A model generated the notes under the pieces. It made no database searches, was not told the origin of the DNA, and saw only the letters and a list, made by a program, of their open reading frames with translations. Source: TMED112 sp964575305 (GTDB taxonomy: Bacteria > Pseudomonadota > Gammaproteobacteria > Magnimaribacterales > TMED112). Taken from it: DNA of 64,000 nucleotides. The stretch lies in contig CAZNPG010000003.1 of assembly GCA_964575305.1 (NCBI GenBank), forward strand, positions 1 through 64,000, given 5' to 3'. A program made the position numbers and the translations under genes. Shown in pieces: positions 1 through 8,492 of this stretch (position 1 is the stretch's first letter; every line of letters starts with the position of its first letter).

Positions 1-1
1 G

Positions 2-763
2 TTATGCAAAGCCCAAAGATATAGGTATCAGCATAGTGATATGAGTAGTCTTGAAGAATGCTTACAACAGGCTACAGAAAATAAAGCACGACACATAGTA
101 ATTGCGACAGACGGAGTTTTTTCCATGGATGGGACATACGCCAAATTAGATCAAATTTGTGAGTTAGCTGAAAAGTACGATGCTCTTGTTATGGTCGATG
201 ATTGCCATGCGACAGGTTTTGTTGGTAAGAATGGAAAGGGCACGCCAGAGCATTTTGGTGTTGAAGGGAAGGTTGATATCTTAACCGGTACACTGGGCAA
301 AGCACTAGGAGGAGCATCTGGTGGATTTATCTGTGCAAAGGAAAATGTAGTTCAGTTGCTTAAACAAAGATCTAGGCCATATTTATTCTCGAATGCACTG
401 TCACCATCAATTGTTAAAGCAACACTCCAGGCTTTAGAAATTGTTGAAAATGAGCCTGATAGAAGAGCACGTATAAAAGAAAATACACTTTATTTTCGTG
501 AGAAAATGAATGAGTTAGGGTTTACGCTCAAAGGAGAATCACACCCCATAACCCCAATAATGCTTGGCGACGCTGAGACAGCCCAAAAGATGTCAGCAGC
601 TTTGCTAGAAAAAGGACTTTATGCCGTTGGTTTCTTTTACCCAGTTGTCCCAAAAGGACAGGCAAGGATTAGGCTACAATTAACAAGCGAACATACAAAA
701 AACCAGTTAGATAAAGCAATAGAAATATTTGAGGAGGTAGGAAAGTCACTAAAAGTTATATGA
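2..763 (+). CDS. kbl: 2-amino-3-ketobutyrate CoA ligase (partial, 5' end outside window)
   Basis: PLP-dependent enzyme of threonine degradation that splits 2-amino-3-ketobutyrate with CoA into glycine and acetyl-CoA. The frame is open from base 2, and the residues before the first ATG at 41 (LCKAQRYRYQHSD) match Kbl, so the gene is cut by the window edge rather than starting at 41. Visible landmarks are ATDGVFSMDG, the cofactor-side DDCHATGFVG, the PLP-lysine motif TGTLGKALGGASGG and the C-terminal FFYPVVPKGQARIRLQL. The stop overlaps the tdh start as ATGA, so the two are translationally coupled. The substrate is the unstable product of Tdh, which explains the pairing. Identity is close to certain. 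Confidence 0.96.
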   Translation, partial: LCKAQRYRYQHSDMSSLEECLQQATENKARHIVIATDGVFSMDGTYAKLDQICELAEKYDALVMVDDCHATGFVGKNGKGTPEHFGVEGKVDILTGTLGKALGGASGGFICAKENVVQLLKQRSRPYLFSNALSPSIVKATLQALEIVENEPDRRARIKENTLYFREKMNELGFTLKGESHPITPIMLGDAETAQKMSAALLEKGLYAVGFFYPVVPKGQARIRLQLTSEHTKNQLDKAIEIFEEVGKSLKVI

Positions 764-1785
764 AAGCACTAGTAAAAGCAAAAGATGAAGTGGGGTTAGT
801 CCTTTCAGAAGTTGATGTTCCTAAAATCGGGAACGAAGACGTTCTCATAAAAGTTAAAACTACAGCAATTTGTGGGACAGACCTACATATCTGGAACTGG
901 GATAAATGGGCAAGTAGCACAATTAAAACCCCAATGACAGTAGGCCATGAGTTTATGGGCGAAGTTTTTGAAGTTGGCTCCAACGTTAAAAATTTCCAAA
1001 TAGGTGATCGAGTATCAGCTGAATCTCATATAACCGGACAAAATAGTAGAAATGCCAAGGCGGGTAAACTGCATTTAGACCCTGAAACAGTAAACATTGG
1101 TGTTGATAGAGATGGCGCCTTTGCAGAGTTTATTTCAGTGCCTGCAAAAAATGTTGTGAATTTGCCAGATAGCATTTCTGATCAAATAGGATCAATCTTG
1201 GATCCATTTGGAAATGCTGTACACGCCACTTTATCTTACGATCTTGTTGGAGAGGATGTCTTAGTAACCGGGGCAGGGCCAATAGGCATCATGTCAGCAG
1301 CTATAGCAAAATATGTTGGAGCAAGAAAAGTGCTACTAACTGATATAAATGATCACAGGTTAGAGCTTGCAAAAAAAGTTTGTGATATTGAAATTCTTAA
1401 TCCTATGAAAGAAAGTCTGGAAGAAAAAATGACAGAAATGGGCATAAAGGAAGGGTTTGATATTGGTTTAGAAATGTCTGGTTCAGAACAAGCAATAGAT
1501 CAAATGATGAGCGCAATGATTATGGGTGGCAATGTTTCATTGCTCGGTCTTCCAGCAGATAAAATTCAATTCGATTTATCAAAAGCAATCTTTAAAGCGT
1601 TGAACTTAAAAGCAATATATGGTCGTGAAATTTTTGAAACTTGGTACAAAGGTATGGCTCTAATTGATTCAGGCCTCAATATTGAAAAGGTAATTACCCA
1701 TAAGTTTCATTATTCAGAATTTGAAACAGCCTTTGACCTTCTTAACTCAGGCAAAGCAGGCAAAGTAGTTTTAACTTGGGATTAA
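760..1785 (+). CDS. tdh: L-threonine 3-dehydrogenase lacking structural-zinc cysteines
   Basis: Zinc-dependent medium-chain dehydrogenase that oxidises L-threonine to 2-amino-3-ketobutyrate with NAD+, feeding Kbl just upstream. 341 aa, the same length as the E. coli enzyme. Catalytic-zinc residues are present: C38 in CGTDLH and H63-E64 in GHEF. The Rossmann motif is GAGPIGIM, and the C-terminal half (YGREIFETWYKG, GKAGKVVLTWD) is typical. The oddity is the structural-zinc lobe: the positions equal to C93, C96, C99 and C107 of the E. coli enzyme are G93, S96, A99 and D107 here, so no second zinc can be bound in the usual way. Four-base overlap with kbl. Its end overlaps the convergent serine hydrolase by 4 bases. 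Confidence 0.95.
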   Translation: MKALVKAKDEVGLVLSEVDVPKIGNEDVLIKVKTTAICGTDLHIWNWDKWASSTIKTPMTVGHEFMGEVFEVGSNVKNFQIGDRVSAESHITGQNSRNAKAGKLHLDPETVNIGVDRDGAFAEFISVPAKNVVNLPDSISDQIGSILDPFGNAVHATLSYDLVGEDVLVTGAGPIGIMSAAIAKYVGARKVLLTDINDHRLELAKKVCDIEILNPMKESLEEKMTEMGIKEGFDIGLEMSGSEQAIDQMMSAMIMGGNVSLLGLPADKIQFDLSKAIFKALNLKAIYGREIFETWYKGMALIDSGLNIEKVITHKFHYSEFETAFDLLNSGKAGKVVLTWD

Positions 1786-2942
1786 TCCTCGGCTTCAACA
1801 AGCCCAAATACTAAATCTTGCATTTTTTGGACCGGTGGGCATTTATCTGTTGTTGTATTAGGACAATTGAACTTATCTTTCACTGACATTGTGGCAGGCA
1901 TATTAATTCCGCCATCACTTGTTTCTTCTGAACTAGCTTCCCCATCACCAGCAAATGCTTCACCTATAGCTTTTAACCATGAGAATGGAAGCCACAATAG
2001 ATAGTCCATTGGCCCTAAACTTATGACGTAACCGTTATCTCTATTATGCAAATACTTGGTAAATTTGACTGCAACTAGATCATGTTCTGGAATGACAAAA
2101 AGATACTGGCCATTAAAACCCTCTTTTACTAAAAGTCTTTTATCTTCTGAAATTTTTCTTATTGAGGTATGCATGCCATAAAACTCACCTGGCCCTTCTG
2201 AAATTGGCTGCATTGATTCTTCTAAAAACTGCTTATTTATAATCTGTTGGCCTTCCCACATGCCATTTTGAGCATATAGTTGACCAAATTTAATAAAATC
2301 TATTGGTGCCATATCAATACCATGGAAGGTAACATCATTTAAGGCATGATCTTTCCAAAGCCCATATTCTGTTATACCTAGAGGCTGAAGAATTTCTTTC
2401 TTTAAAACCTCATGAGGTGAAGCATTGAAGATCTGCTCTATTACAGGACCAAGCAAAGCTGTATTGACATTGTTGTATTCAAAAATTTCACCAGGCTCAT
2501 TAACTAATTCTACGTTTAGAGCAAAATCTAGATTATTTCTAGAGAGAAACATTTCCTCATTCCATGATTCACTTCTATATAAGCCAGATTTCATTTCAAG
2601 AAGATTTCTTATGGTAATTGCACCTCTTTCGTCATCTTTCCAAGCAGGTAAATAATTTTTAATTGGTTCATCTAGCTCTTTCAATAACCCTTTCTCAATT
2701 GCAACACCAAAAAGTACTGCATAAAAAGCTTTTGCAATAGATTGCGATGTAACAAAGTTAGTTTTGTCATAACCTTCTCCGTATTCTTCAAGAAGAATTT
2801 TTCCATTATGAGATACGATTAAAGCTTGGGTAGCTGAGTCACCCATAATCATTTCATTTAATTCAGAAATAACATCTTTATTTATTGTCTCAGATGCACT
2901 TAGGGAAAGTGAAAAAAGAGATATTAGTAAAAATCTAATCAT
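1782..2942 (-). CDS. Secreted serine hydrolase, beta-lactamase (class C/esterase) fold
   Basis: 386 aa with an N-terminal signal peptide (MIRFLLISLFSLSLSASE). It carries the SxxK nucleophile motif as S-I-A-K in SQSIAKAFY and a YNN motif (FEYNNVNTALLG) in the place of the class C Tyr-X-Asn, followed by a GFNGQ segment near the third active-site element. This is the pattern of the large esterase/6-aminohexanoate-dimer-hydrolase-like group rather than a resistance beta-lactamase, so the substrate (ester or amide) is unknown. Its start lies inside the end of the upstream paralogue (8-base overlap), so both are probably one transcript. Acts in the periplasm or outside the cell (inference from the signal peptide). 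Confidence 0.85.
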   Translation of the reverse strand: MIRFLLISLFSLSLSASETINKDVISELNEMIMGDSATQALIVSHNGKILLEEYGEGYDKTNFVTSQSIAKAFYAVLFGVAIEKGLLKELDEPIKNYLPAWKDDERGAITIRNLLEMKSGLYRSESWNEEMFLSRNNLDFALNVELVNEPGEIFEYNNVNTALLGPVIEQIFNASPHEVLKKEILQPLGITEYGLWKDHALNDVTFHGIDMAPIDFIKFGQLYAQNGMWEGQQIINKQFLEESMQPISEGPGEFYGMHTSIRKISEDKRLLVKEGFNGQYLFVIPEHDLVAVKFTKYLHNRDNGYVISLGPMDYLLWLPFSWLKAIGEAFAGDGEASSEETSDGGINMPATMSVKDKFNCPNTTTDKCPPVQKMQDLVFGLVEAED

Positions 2943-4128
2943 CTTTTTCTAGATCAGCCATTCTATCGATAATTTTTACATAGTTTTCGTAGAATTCTTT
3001 TGATTCTCCATCAGCTGTTGTATAAGGAGTGGAGACACTGCCATCATCTAGTTTTATTAAACCAAGATCCATTAAAAATCTTGAAACCACTAATGCTCTA
3101 TTAATGCTGCCTAGGAATTTTAAATAGCCTAGTGCACCCCATTTTTGCACATCCCCTTCTGAAGGTCGGTATTTTGTAATTCTGGTAAAAACAACATCTC
3201 GCTCTTTATCAATAAAAATAAATTGGCCAAATTTACCACTGGTGTTATAAATTTTTGCATCATCATCGTATTTTGATATCCACCATTGCAAGCTATAACC
3301 TCTAGTGTCACTATGGCTCCAACCCATATCAGGCGTTGCTCCCCAGTAAAGCTGCAGTGATTCATCAACGTAGTCTTTTGAAATGATTTGCTTATCTTCC
3401 CATCTTCCATCTCTGTTAAAGAGCAAGCCAAATTTAGAGTAATCCCTTGCAGACATATCTAAACAGCAGTAGGTCATAGTATTTCCAGCACTGTCTTCCC
3501 AGGCTGTATAGTTTTCAAGACCAATCTGGCTAAAGATGCGTTCATCTAGTAGTACTTTTGCTGTTTTTCCTGTAGCTCCTTTTAAGATTTCACCAATCAT
3601 CATGGAATTTACATTGTTGTATTGAAATACTTCTCCTGGAGGATTTTCAACTCCAACTTTTTCTGCGTATTTAACATGATCTGCTTCTAAAAACATCATC
3701 TCATGTTCATGTGAAGGAAATTCGAGACCACTTGTCATGTTTAATATTTGTCTAATAGTTATGTTTTCTTTTTCTGGAGTAAGGTAAGACTCTACGTATT
3801 TACTGACAGGATCATCTAAGCTATCAATTTCTCCTCTATCAAGAGATATTCCAATTAGAGCTGCATAGTAGCTTTTTGCAGTTGACCATGATGTACCAAA
3901 AGAGTTCTGATCAAAACCATCTGCATACTGTTCATGCACGATATAACCGTCTTTGATGAGGATTGCGCTCATTGTAGCCTCGTCCTCAAAAGTCATTTCA
4001 AATAACTCATCAATCTTGTTCTGATCAAGACCAACTTCGTCAACTGTTGTTGTATCCCAATTCTCTCCTGGGAAATAATCTTCTGCTAATGTAAATAATG
4101 TTATAAAAAATAATATAAGAACCCTCAT
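2935..4128 (-). CDS. Secreted serine hydrolase, beta-lactamase fold (paralogue)
   Basis: 397 aa, first gene of the two-gene minus-strand unit. Signal peptide MRVLILFFITLFTLAEDYF. SxxK motif S-T-A-K in SWSTAKSYY, YNN motif in FQYNNVNSMMIGEIL and a GKFGQFIFI stretch near the C-terminal active-site strand. It shares the layout of its downstream neighbour throughout but the two are well diverged, consistent with an old tandem duplication. Members of this Pfam beta-lactamase family hydrolyse esters, short amides or cell-wall fragments; none of these can be chosen from sequence alone. The 95-base gap to ccmA on the other strand must hold the promoters of both directions. Confidence 0.85.
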   Translation of the reverse strand: MRVLILFFITLFTLAEDYFPGENWDTTTVDEVGLDQNKIDELFEMTFEDEATMSAILIKDGYIVHEQYADGFDQNSFGTSWSTAKSYYAALIGISLDRGEIDSLDDPVSKYVESYLTPEKENITIRQILNMTSGLEFPSHEHEMMFLEADHVKYAEKVGVENPPGEVFQYNNVNSMMIGEILKGATGKTAKVLLDERIFSQIGLENYTAWEDSAGNTMTYCCLDMSARDYSKFGLLFNRDGRWEDKQIISKDYVDESLQLYWGATPDMGWSHSDTRGYSLQWWISKYDDDAKIYNTSGKFGQFIFIDKERDVVFTRITKYRPSEGDVQKWGALGYLKFLGSINRALVVSRFLMDLGLIKLDDGSVSTPYTTADGESKEFYENYVKIIDRMADLEKDD

Positions 4129-4223
4129 TTAAACTCCTTTTGATAGACTTCTACTGGTAAAATAATACCATATGAACAGGATTCATTTGTCATTAATTCA
4201 TAGCAGTCCTGAAGTTTTTTTTA

Positions 4224-4790
4224 ATGGTTCTTTATAAAGTCACAAATTTAGATTATGAGATTGACGATCGCACGCTTTTCTCAGATATAAGCTTTGAAAT
4301 TAAAGCTGAATCTATCTATGAGATTAGAGGAGCAAATGGATCGGGAAAATCCACTTTATTAAAAATAATCGCAGGATTAATTCCATCTAATTCACGCACA
4401 TTCTCGGAAGAGTTTGGAAGTTCAGTGTCTTACTTGGGCCATAAAAATGGCTTTGTTGAAGAAATTACTCTTAGAGAGAATTTTAATATCCTGGGTCTGA
4501 GTATGAATAAAAAACTTTTTGATGAATTTGGTTTAAATAAATTTAAAAATCAGAAATTTTTTAATCTTTCATATGGAGAAAAAAGAAAAGCAGCTTTATT
4601 AAGAGTTATTGCAGCAGATACTAAAACTTGGATATTAGATGAGCCATTTGCTGGTCTGGATGCAGAATCAGTTGAGGCATTAAAAAACATTTTTGATAAG
4701 CATGTCAGAAATCAGGGATGCATTATTTTGGCCAACCACCAAGAAAGCTTATCAGCAAGCAATAAAATTTTATTGGAGAAAAATGTTTAA
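4224..4790 (+). CDS. ccmA: Heme exporter ATPase CcmA
   Basis: ATP-binding subunit of the CcmABCD complex that releases holo-CcmE during cytochrome c maturation. 188 aa, slightly short but complete. Walker A is GANGSGKST (residues 36-44), the ABC signature is LSYGEKRK (LSGGQ variant usual for CcmA) and Walker B is TWILDEPFAGLD. First gene of a long overlapping run; ccmB starts within its last codons. Cytoplasmic face of the inner membrane. Confidence 0.93.
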   Translation: MVLYKVTNLDYEIDDRTLFSDISFEIKAESIYEIRGANGSGKSTLLKIIAGLIPSNSRTFSEEFGSSVSYLGHKNGFVEEITLRENFNILGLSMNKKLFDEFGLNKFKNQKFFNLSYGEKRKAALLRVIAADTKTWILDEPFAGLDAESVEALKNIFDKHVRNQGCIILANHQESLSASNKILLEKNV

Positions 4791-5397
4791 AGACCTGAGA
4801 AGAGAATTTGGCTTAATTTTTCTGATACCGAAAAATATTTATTTACCCTTATCTATATTTGGCATTATCTTTTTAATATTTTTTCTTCTAGATTTCGATG
4901 AAACCTTAACCTACGTAAGTTCATTTATTGCATCATTTATTACGATCTTCATTATTTCGGAAAATACGTTCAAGGATGACTATGTAACAGGTTATATAGA
5001 GCAAAAGTTATGCGAAACTGAAAGTTTAGTTTCTTATTTATTTGCGAAGTATCTTGCTAATCTAATTCTAGTTTACCTTCCAATGACTTTACTGGCCTTT
5101 CTTATAAACGGATTCAATGACAATTTCCTACTAGAGCTAGTCTTTGCTTATATTGTAATGCTTAGCACTTTATATTTTTTCTTTAACTTAGGTAGTGCCA
5201 TATCGATCAAAAGGAATAACTCATTAAATGCCTTGTTGATTATTCCGCTTTTAATACCATTTATAATCCTTGTTGAAGAGATATTTATTGCGGGCAAGTT
5301 GGTACCAAACTTAAATTTTTTAATGGCTTATTTCATCTTTTCAGCCACATTCATTAATTATGCAATTATTCAAATATTAAAGATTCAGAGTAAGTAA
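4783..5397 (+). CDS. ccmB: Heme exporter membrane subunit CcmB
   Basis: Six-helix inner-membrane partner of CcmA. I place the start at the ATG at 4783, which follows a Shine-Dalgarno-like GGAGAA (4775-4780) and gives 204 aa beginning MFKDLRREFGLIF, in line with CcmB (about 220 aa). A longer open frame runs back to 4693 but that part lies wholly inside ccmA and encodes nothing like CcmB. Hydrophobic segments include YLPLSIFGIIFLIFFLL and LNALLIIPLLIPFIILVEE. Overlaps ccmA by 8 bases and ccmC by 1 base (TAATG). Confidence 0.9.
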   Translation: MFKDLRREFGLIFLIPKNIYLPLSIFGIIFLIFFLLDFDETLTYVSSFIASFITIFIISENTFKDDYVTGYIEQKLCETESLVSYLFAKYLANLILVYLPMTLLAFLINGFNDNFLLELVFAYIVMLSTLYFFFNLGSAISIKRNNSLNALLIIPLLIPFIILVEEIFIAGKLVPNLNFLMAYFIFSATFINYAIIQILKIQSK

Positions 5398-6128
5398 TGT
5401 ATAAATACGTAGCAAAATATTTTTTAATTAATAAAGTTTACAAGTTCTGTGGGGCTACAGCGTTCCCATCATTCTTAATAGGTTTAGTTGCCTTTATCAT
5501 GTCGGCTTATTTTGCTATTTACGTCTTACCAGCAGATGTTGAGCAAAATGAAATATATAGAATTTTATTTATTCATGTGCCTTCAGCTATTTTGTCTGAA
5601 CTTATATACATCTTCTTGGCTATAAACGGCTTTATTTTTCTTGTCTGGAGAACAAAGATAGCTGCAATATTCCTAAATGCTGCAGTAAGTATAGGTCTTG
5701 TTTATACAGCAATTGTGCTTTTGTCTGGTTCAATATGGGGTAAGCCTACATGGGGGACTTACTGGGTCTGGGATGCCAGAATAACATCAACATTCATCCT
5801 TTTAATTCAGTACATAGGTCTAATAGCTCTTAGGTCGTCATTCAATTCCAGGCAAACCGCTGATCAAATTCTTAGTATTGTTGCAATAATAGGTGCTGTA
5901 AATATTCCGATAATTAAGTTTTCAGTTAATTGGTGGAATACATTGCATCAGAATGCAAGCATCACAACTTCTGGTAGTGCTATAGATTCAGAAATGTTAA
6001 TTGGCTTGCCAATAATGCTTGTGTCACTGCTTTTCATTTCATTTCATATTTTTGCGAGAAATATTCAATATGAGATTCTAAATAGAACTGGCAAGACAGC
6101 TATGATGAGGGAAATAATCAATGGATAG
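5397..6128 (+). CDS. ccmC: Heme handling protein CcmC
   Basis: 243-aa polytopic membrane protein of the heme-handling family that presents heme to CcmE. The tryptophan-rich WWD-type loop is visible as WGKPTWGTYWVWDARITS. Candidate axial histidines lie in LFIHVPSA near residue 58 and NTLHQNA near residue 190, flanking the loop as in the family. The start ATG shares a base with the ccmB stop; the end overlaps the small ccmD gene by 8 bases. Confidence 0.94.
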   Translation: MYKYVAKYFLINKVYKFCGATAFPSFLIGLVAFIMSAYFAIYVLPADVEQNEIYRILFIHVPSAILSELIYIFLAINGFIFLVWRTKIAAIFLNAAVSIGLVYTAIVLLSGSIWGKPTWGTYWVWDARITSTFILLIQYIGLIALRSSFNSRQTADQILSIVAIIGAVNIPIIKFSVNWWNTLHQNASITTSGSAIDSEMLIGLPIMLVSLLFISFHIFARNIQYEILNRTGKTAMMREIING

Positions 6129-6249
6129 CATAGAGACAGTAATATTTACTTACGTTCTGTCAATTTCTTTTCTTTTAGTTTTATGCCTAAGTTCATATAT
6201 AAGGTATACAAATATGCTAAAAAATTGTCAGGAAGATTTGGATGATTAG
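6121..6249 (+). CDS. ccmD: Heme exporter protein CcmD (small)
   Basis: A 42-aa reading frame between ccmC and ccmE, easily missed because of its size. It starts at the ATG at 6121 and ends with TAG at 6247-6249. The product has one hydrophobic helix (VIFTYVLSISFLLVLCLSS) followed by a charged tail (YIRYTNMLKNCQEDLDD), the known shape of CcmD, which stabilises the CcmABC complex and helps release holo-CcmE. It overlaps ccmC by 8 bases and ccmE by 8 bases. Position and topology carry the call; the sequence of CcmD is poorly conserved. Confidence 0.85.
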   Translation: MDSIETVIFTYVLSISFLLVLCLSSYIRYTNMLKNCQEDLDD

Positions 6250-6652
6250 AAAAAATAGACTAAATAGGATCTATTTGATTGTTTTCTTTCTTTTATCGAT
6301 AGGAGCAATTACTTTCTTTGTCTTAAAAGCATTAGAAGACAATATTGATCTTTATCTAACACCTACAGAAGTTAAAGAAAGCAGAATACAAGATCTTGAA
6401 AATTTTAAATTAGGTGGAATGGTAAAAGAAAAAAGTGTGCAGATGCTTGATGATTTATACGTAAGTTTTACTGTCACTGATTTCGAAAATGAAATCTCGG
6501 TTACCTATAAAGGTGTTTTGCCAAATCTTTTCAAAGAAAATAGTGGGGTTGTAGCTTCAGGATATCTTAACAAAGATGAATTTGTTGCATCTGAAATACT
6601 TGCAAAACACGATGAAAACTACATGCCCGTGAAATTAGAGGTGCAAGATTAA
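6242..6652 (+). CDS. ccmE: Periplasmic heme chaperone CcmE
   Basis: 136 aa with an N-terminal membrane anchor (residues 10-29) and a periplasmic OB-fold domain. The heme-attachment motif is present as LAKHDENYMP, with the covalent heme ligand His123 and Tyr127. FKLGGMVKEKS and YKGVLPNLFKE are the expected OB-fold strands. It receives heme from CcmC and hands it to CcmF/CcmH. The stop at 6650-6652 lies within the proposed start of ccmF. Confidence 0.95.
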   Translation: MIRKNRLNRIYLIVFFLLSIGAITFFVLKALEDNIDLYLTPTEVKESRIQDLENFKLGGMVKEKSVQMLDDLYVSFTVTDFENEISVTYKGVLPNLFKENSGVVASGYLNKDEFVASEILAKHDENYMPVKLEVQD

Positions 6653-8492
6653 TATTCAACCCGATTTTTTTGGCAATATTCTTTTATCTTTCTCAGCCCT
6701 ACTATGCGCTTTTATATTTTATGCATCGCTAAATAAAAAATTTATAAATCTGGGAAGTAAGTTAACTCTAGGAAATTTCTTAGTGCTATTTATTGCTTGC
6801 GCTTATTTATCTTTTCAATTCTTACAAGATAATTTTGCATTCATTTATGTCTTCGAAAATTCCAGTAACTTATTACCAACGTATTATAAATTTTCTGCTT
6901 TTTGGTCAGCCCATGAAGGCTCATTTTTGCTTATGATTTTGCTCTTATCGGGTTGCATGGTGCTCAATAATTGGTTTTTTTGGGAAGAAAAATGGATGCC
7001 TCTATCTAATGCAACTGCAGCGTTTATTCTATTCTTCTATTTATTATTTCAGATATTTACTTCAAACCCATTTTTAACTTTTGATATAGAGCCAAACAAT
7101 GGAACAGATCTTAATCCTTTGCTTCAAGATCCACTGCTAGCAATTCATCCACCTGTACTTTTTACAGGTTATGTTCTTTATGCTATTACTTTTAGTCTTG
7201 TGATTGCCGGTATGTTTAGAGGATTCGGCAAAGAACTATTTAAGAAGCTTAAATTTTGGGCAGGAATGTCTTGGTTTACCCTTACGCTCGCAATTCTATT
7301 GGGTTCAATATGGGCTTATTATGAACTAGGTTGGGGAGGTTATTGGTTCTGGGATCCTGTAGAAAATATAGTTTTATTGCCTTGGCTTGCAGGAACAGCT
7401 TTTACGCATTCATTGATTTATAGCAGGAATAAAATACTTTTATCTTGGATGGTATTTCTTGGTATAAGCACATTTCTCCTATCAATCTTGGGGTCATTTA
7501 TTGTTAGATCTGGAATCTTAAATAGTGTGCATTCTTTTGCATCTGATCCTTCTAGGGGAGTTTTTTTACTGAGTTTATTTGCCTTATTCGCCTTTTCGTC
7601 TCTAGGATTATTTTTTTCTAAAAGCGTGCTTTTAAAAAGCAACTGGCCAGAACTAATGTCAAAACAATACTTACTTCTACTAAACAATATTGTTCTATTG
7701 GTAATTCTTTTAATTGTTTTTCTAGGCACTCTTTATCCAATTGTTACAGAAGTATTTTACGAACAAAAATTAAGTATAGGTCCAGATTATTTTTCCAGCT
7801 TGATAAGTCCCCTTGTTTTTATTTTGATAGGCCTTTTCTTAGCCGAACAGTTTCTGAGCCATTTAAAAACAAATAAGAAAAATACTTTATTACTTGCAGG
7901 GTTATTTGCTTTAATTTTTTTAGTTTTATTTATTACAGATCTAAGTCCAATCAATTTGAGTTTACTTTTTGTTTCTGTAGTTCTTGTAATCTTATTGATA
8001 CGAGCACTAATAGAACTAGCACAAACCAAAGATATCAAAATCATGCATAAGGTCTTAGGTCATTTATCAGTAGTAATGCTTACCTTAGCTGTCCTTGCAA
8101 ACCATCAATACTCTGAAAGCATAGATGTAAAACTTAAACCAGGAGATCAGGTGCAATTCTCAGGATCTACTCTCAAACTAAATTCAATTAATATCGAAGG
8201 TAAAGAAAATTTTGATTCGGTTGTGGCTAGATTTTCAGTTAGAGAAGCTACCAATGAAAAAAGCCTGATATCGGAGAAAAGAGTTTATAAAGTTGGTGGT
8301 GTTATCACGTCTGAAACAGGTATCTCAACATCAATTATCAAGGATTACCATATTGTCCTAGGAGACAGATACCAAGATGGTTCATGGTCTATAAGATTTT
8401 CTATAAATTATGGGATTATGATGATCTGGATCTCATCGATTATCTTACTCTTATCAATGCTTTATGGGACAATAAGAAGACATGGCTACTAG
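6648..8492 (+). CDS. ccmF: Cytochrome c heme lyase CcmF, probable AUU start
   Basis: Large inner-membrane protein that ligates heme to apocytochrome c. The WWD motif is GWGGYWFWDPVENIVLLPWL, and the HEGS and HPP motifs (SAHEGSFLL, LLAIHPPVLFTGYVL) are typical. The first standard in-frame start is a GTG at 6783, but the frame is open back to 6639 and encodes a normal CcmF N-terminus (PDFFGNILLSFSALLCAFI). There is no ATG, GTG or TTG in that stretch. The best initiation site is ATT at 6648, six bases after GAGG (6638-6641), giving 614 aa; ATT at 6654 and CTG at 6750 are alternatives. An ATT start also restores an overlap with ccmE, as at every other junction here. Confidence 0.9.
   Translation: MNIQPDFFGNILLSFSALLCAFIFYASLNKKFINLGSKLTLGNFLVLFIACAYLSFQFLQDNFAFIYVFENSSNLLPTYYKFSAFWSAHEGSFLLMILLLSGCMVLNNWFFWEEKWMPLSNATAAFILFFYLLFQIFTSNPFLTFDIEPNNGTDLNPLLQDPLLAIHPPVLFTGYVLYAITFSLVIAGMFRGFGKELFKKLKFWAGMSWFTLTLAILLGSIWAYYELGWGGYWFWDPVENIVLLPWLAGTAFTHSLIYSRNKILLSWMVFLGISTFLLSILGSFIVRSGILNSVHSFASDPSRGVFLLSLFALFAFSSLGLFFSKSVLLKSNWPELMSKQYLLLLNNIVLLVILLIVFLGTLYPIVTEVFYEQKLSIGPDYFSSLISPLVFILIGLFLAEQFLSHLKTNKKNTLLLAGLFALIFLVLFITDLSPINLSLLFVSVVLVILLIRALIELAQTKDIKIMHKVLGHLSVVMLTLAVLANHQYSESIDVKLKPGDQVQFSGSTLKLNSINIEGKENFDSVVARFSVREATNEKSLISEKRVYKVGGVITSETGISTSIIKDYHIVLGDRYQDGSWSIRFSINYGIMMIWISSIILLLSMLYGTIRRHGY

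Noticed and set aside
1782..4128. Antibiotic-resistance beta-lactamases
   Set aside because: The active-site pattern (YNN, no KTG-type third motif) fits esterase/amidohydrolase relatives, and there is no ampR-type regulator nearby.
4693..4782. 30-residue N-terminal extension of CcmB
   Set aside because: Lies wholly inside ccmA in another frame, has no CcmB-like sequence, and a good ribosome site precedes the ATG at 4783.
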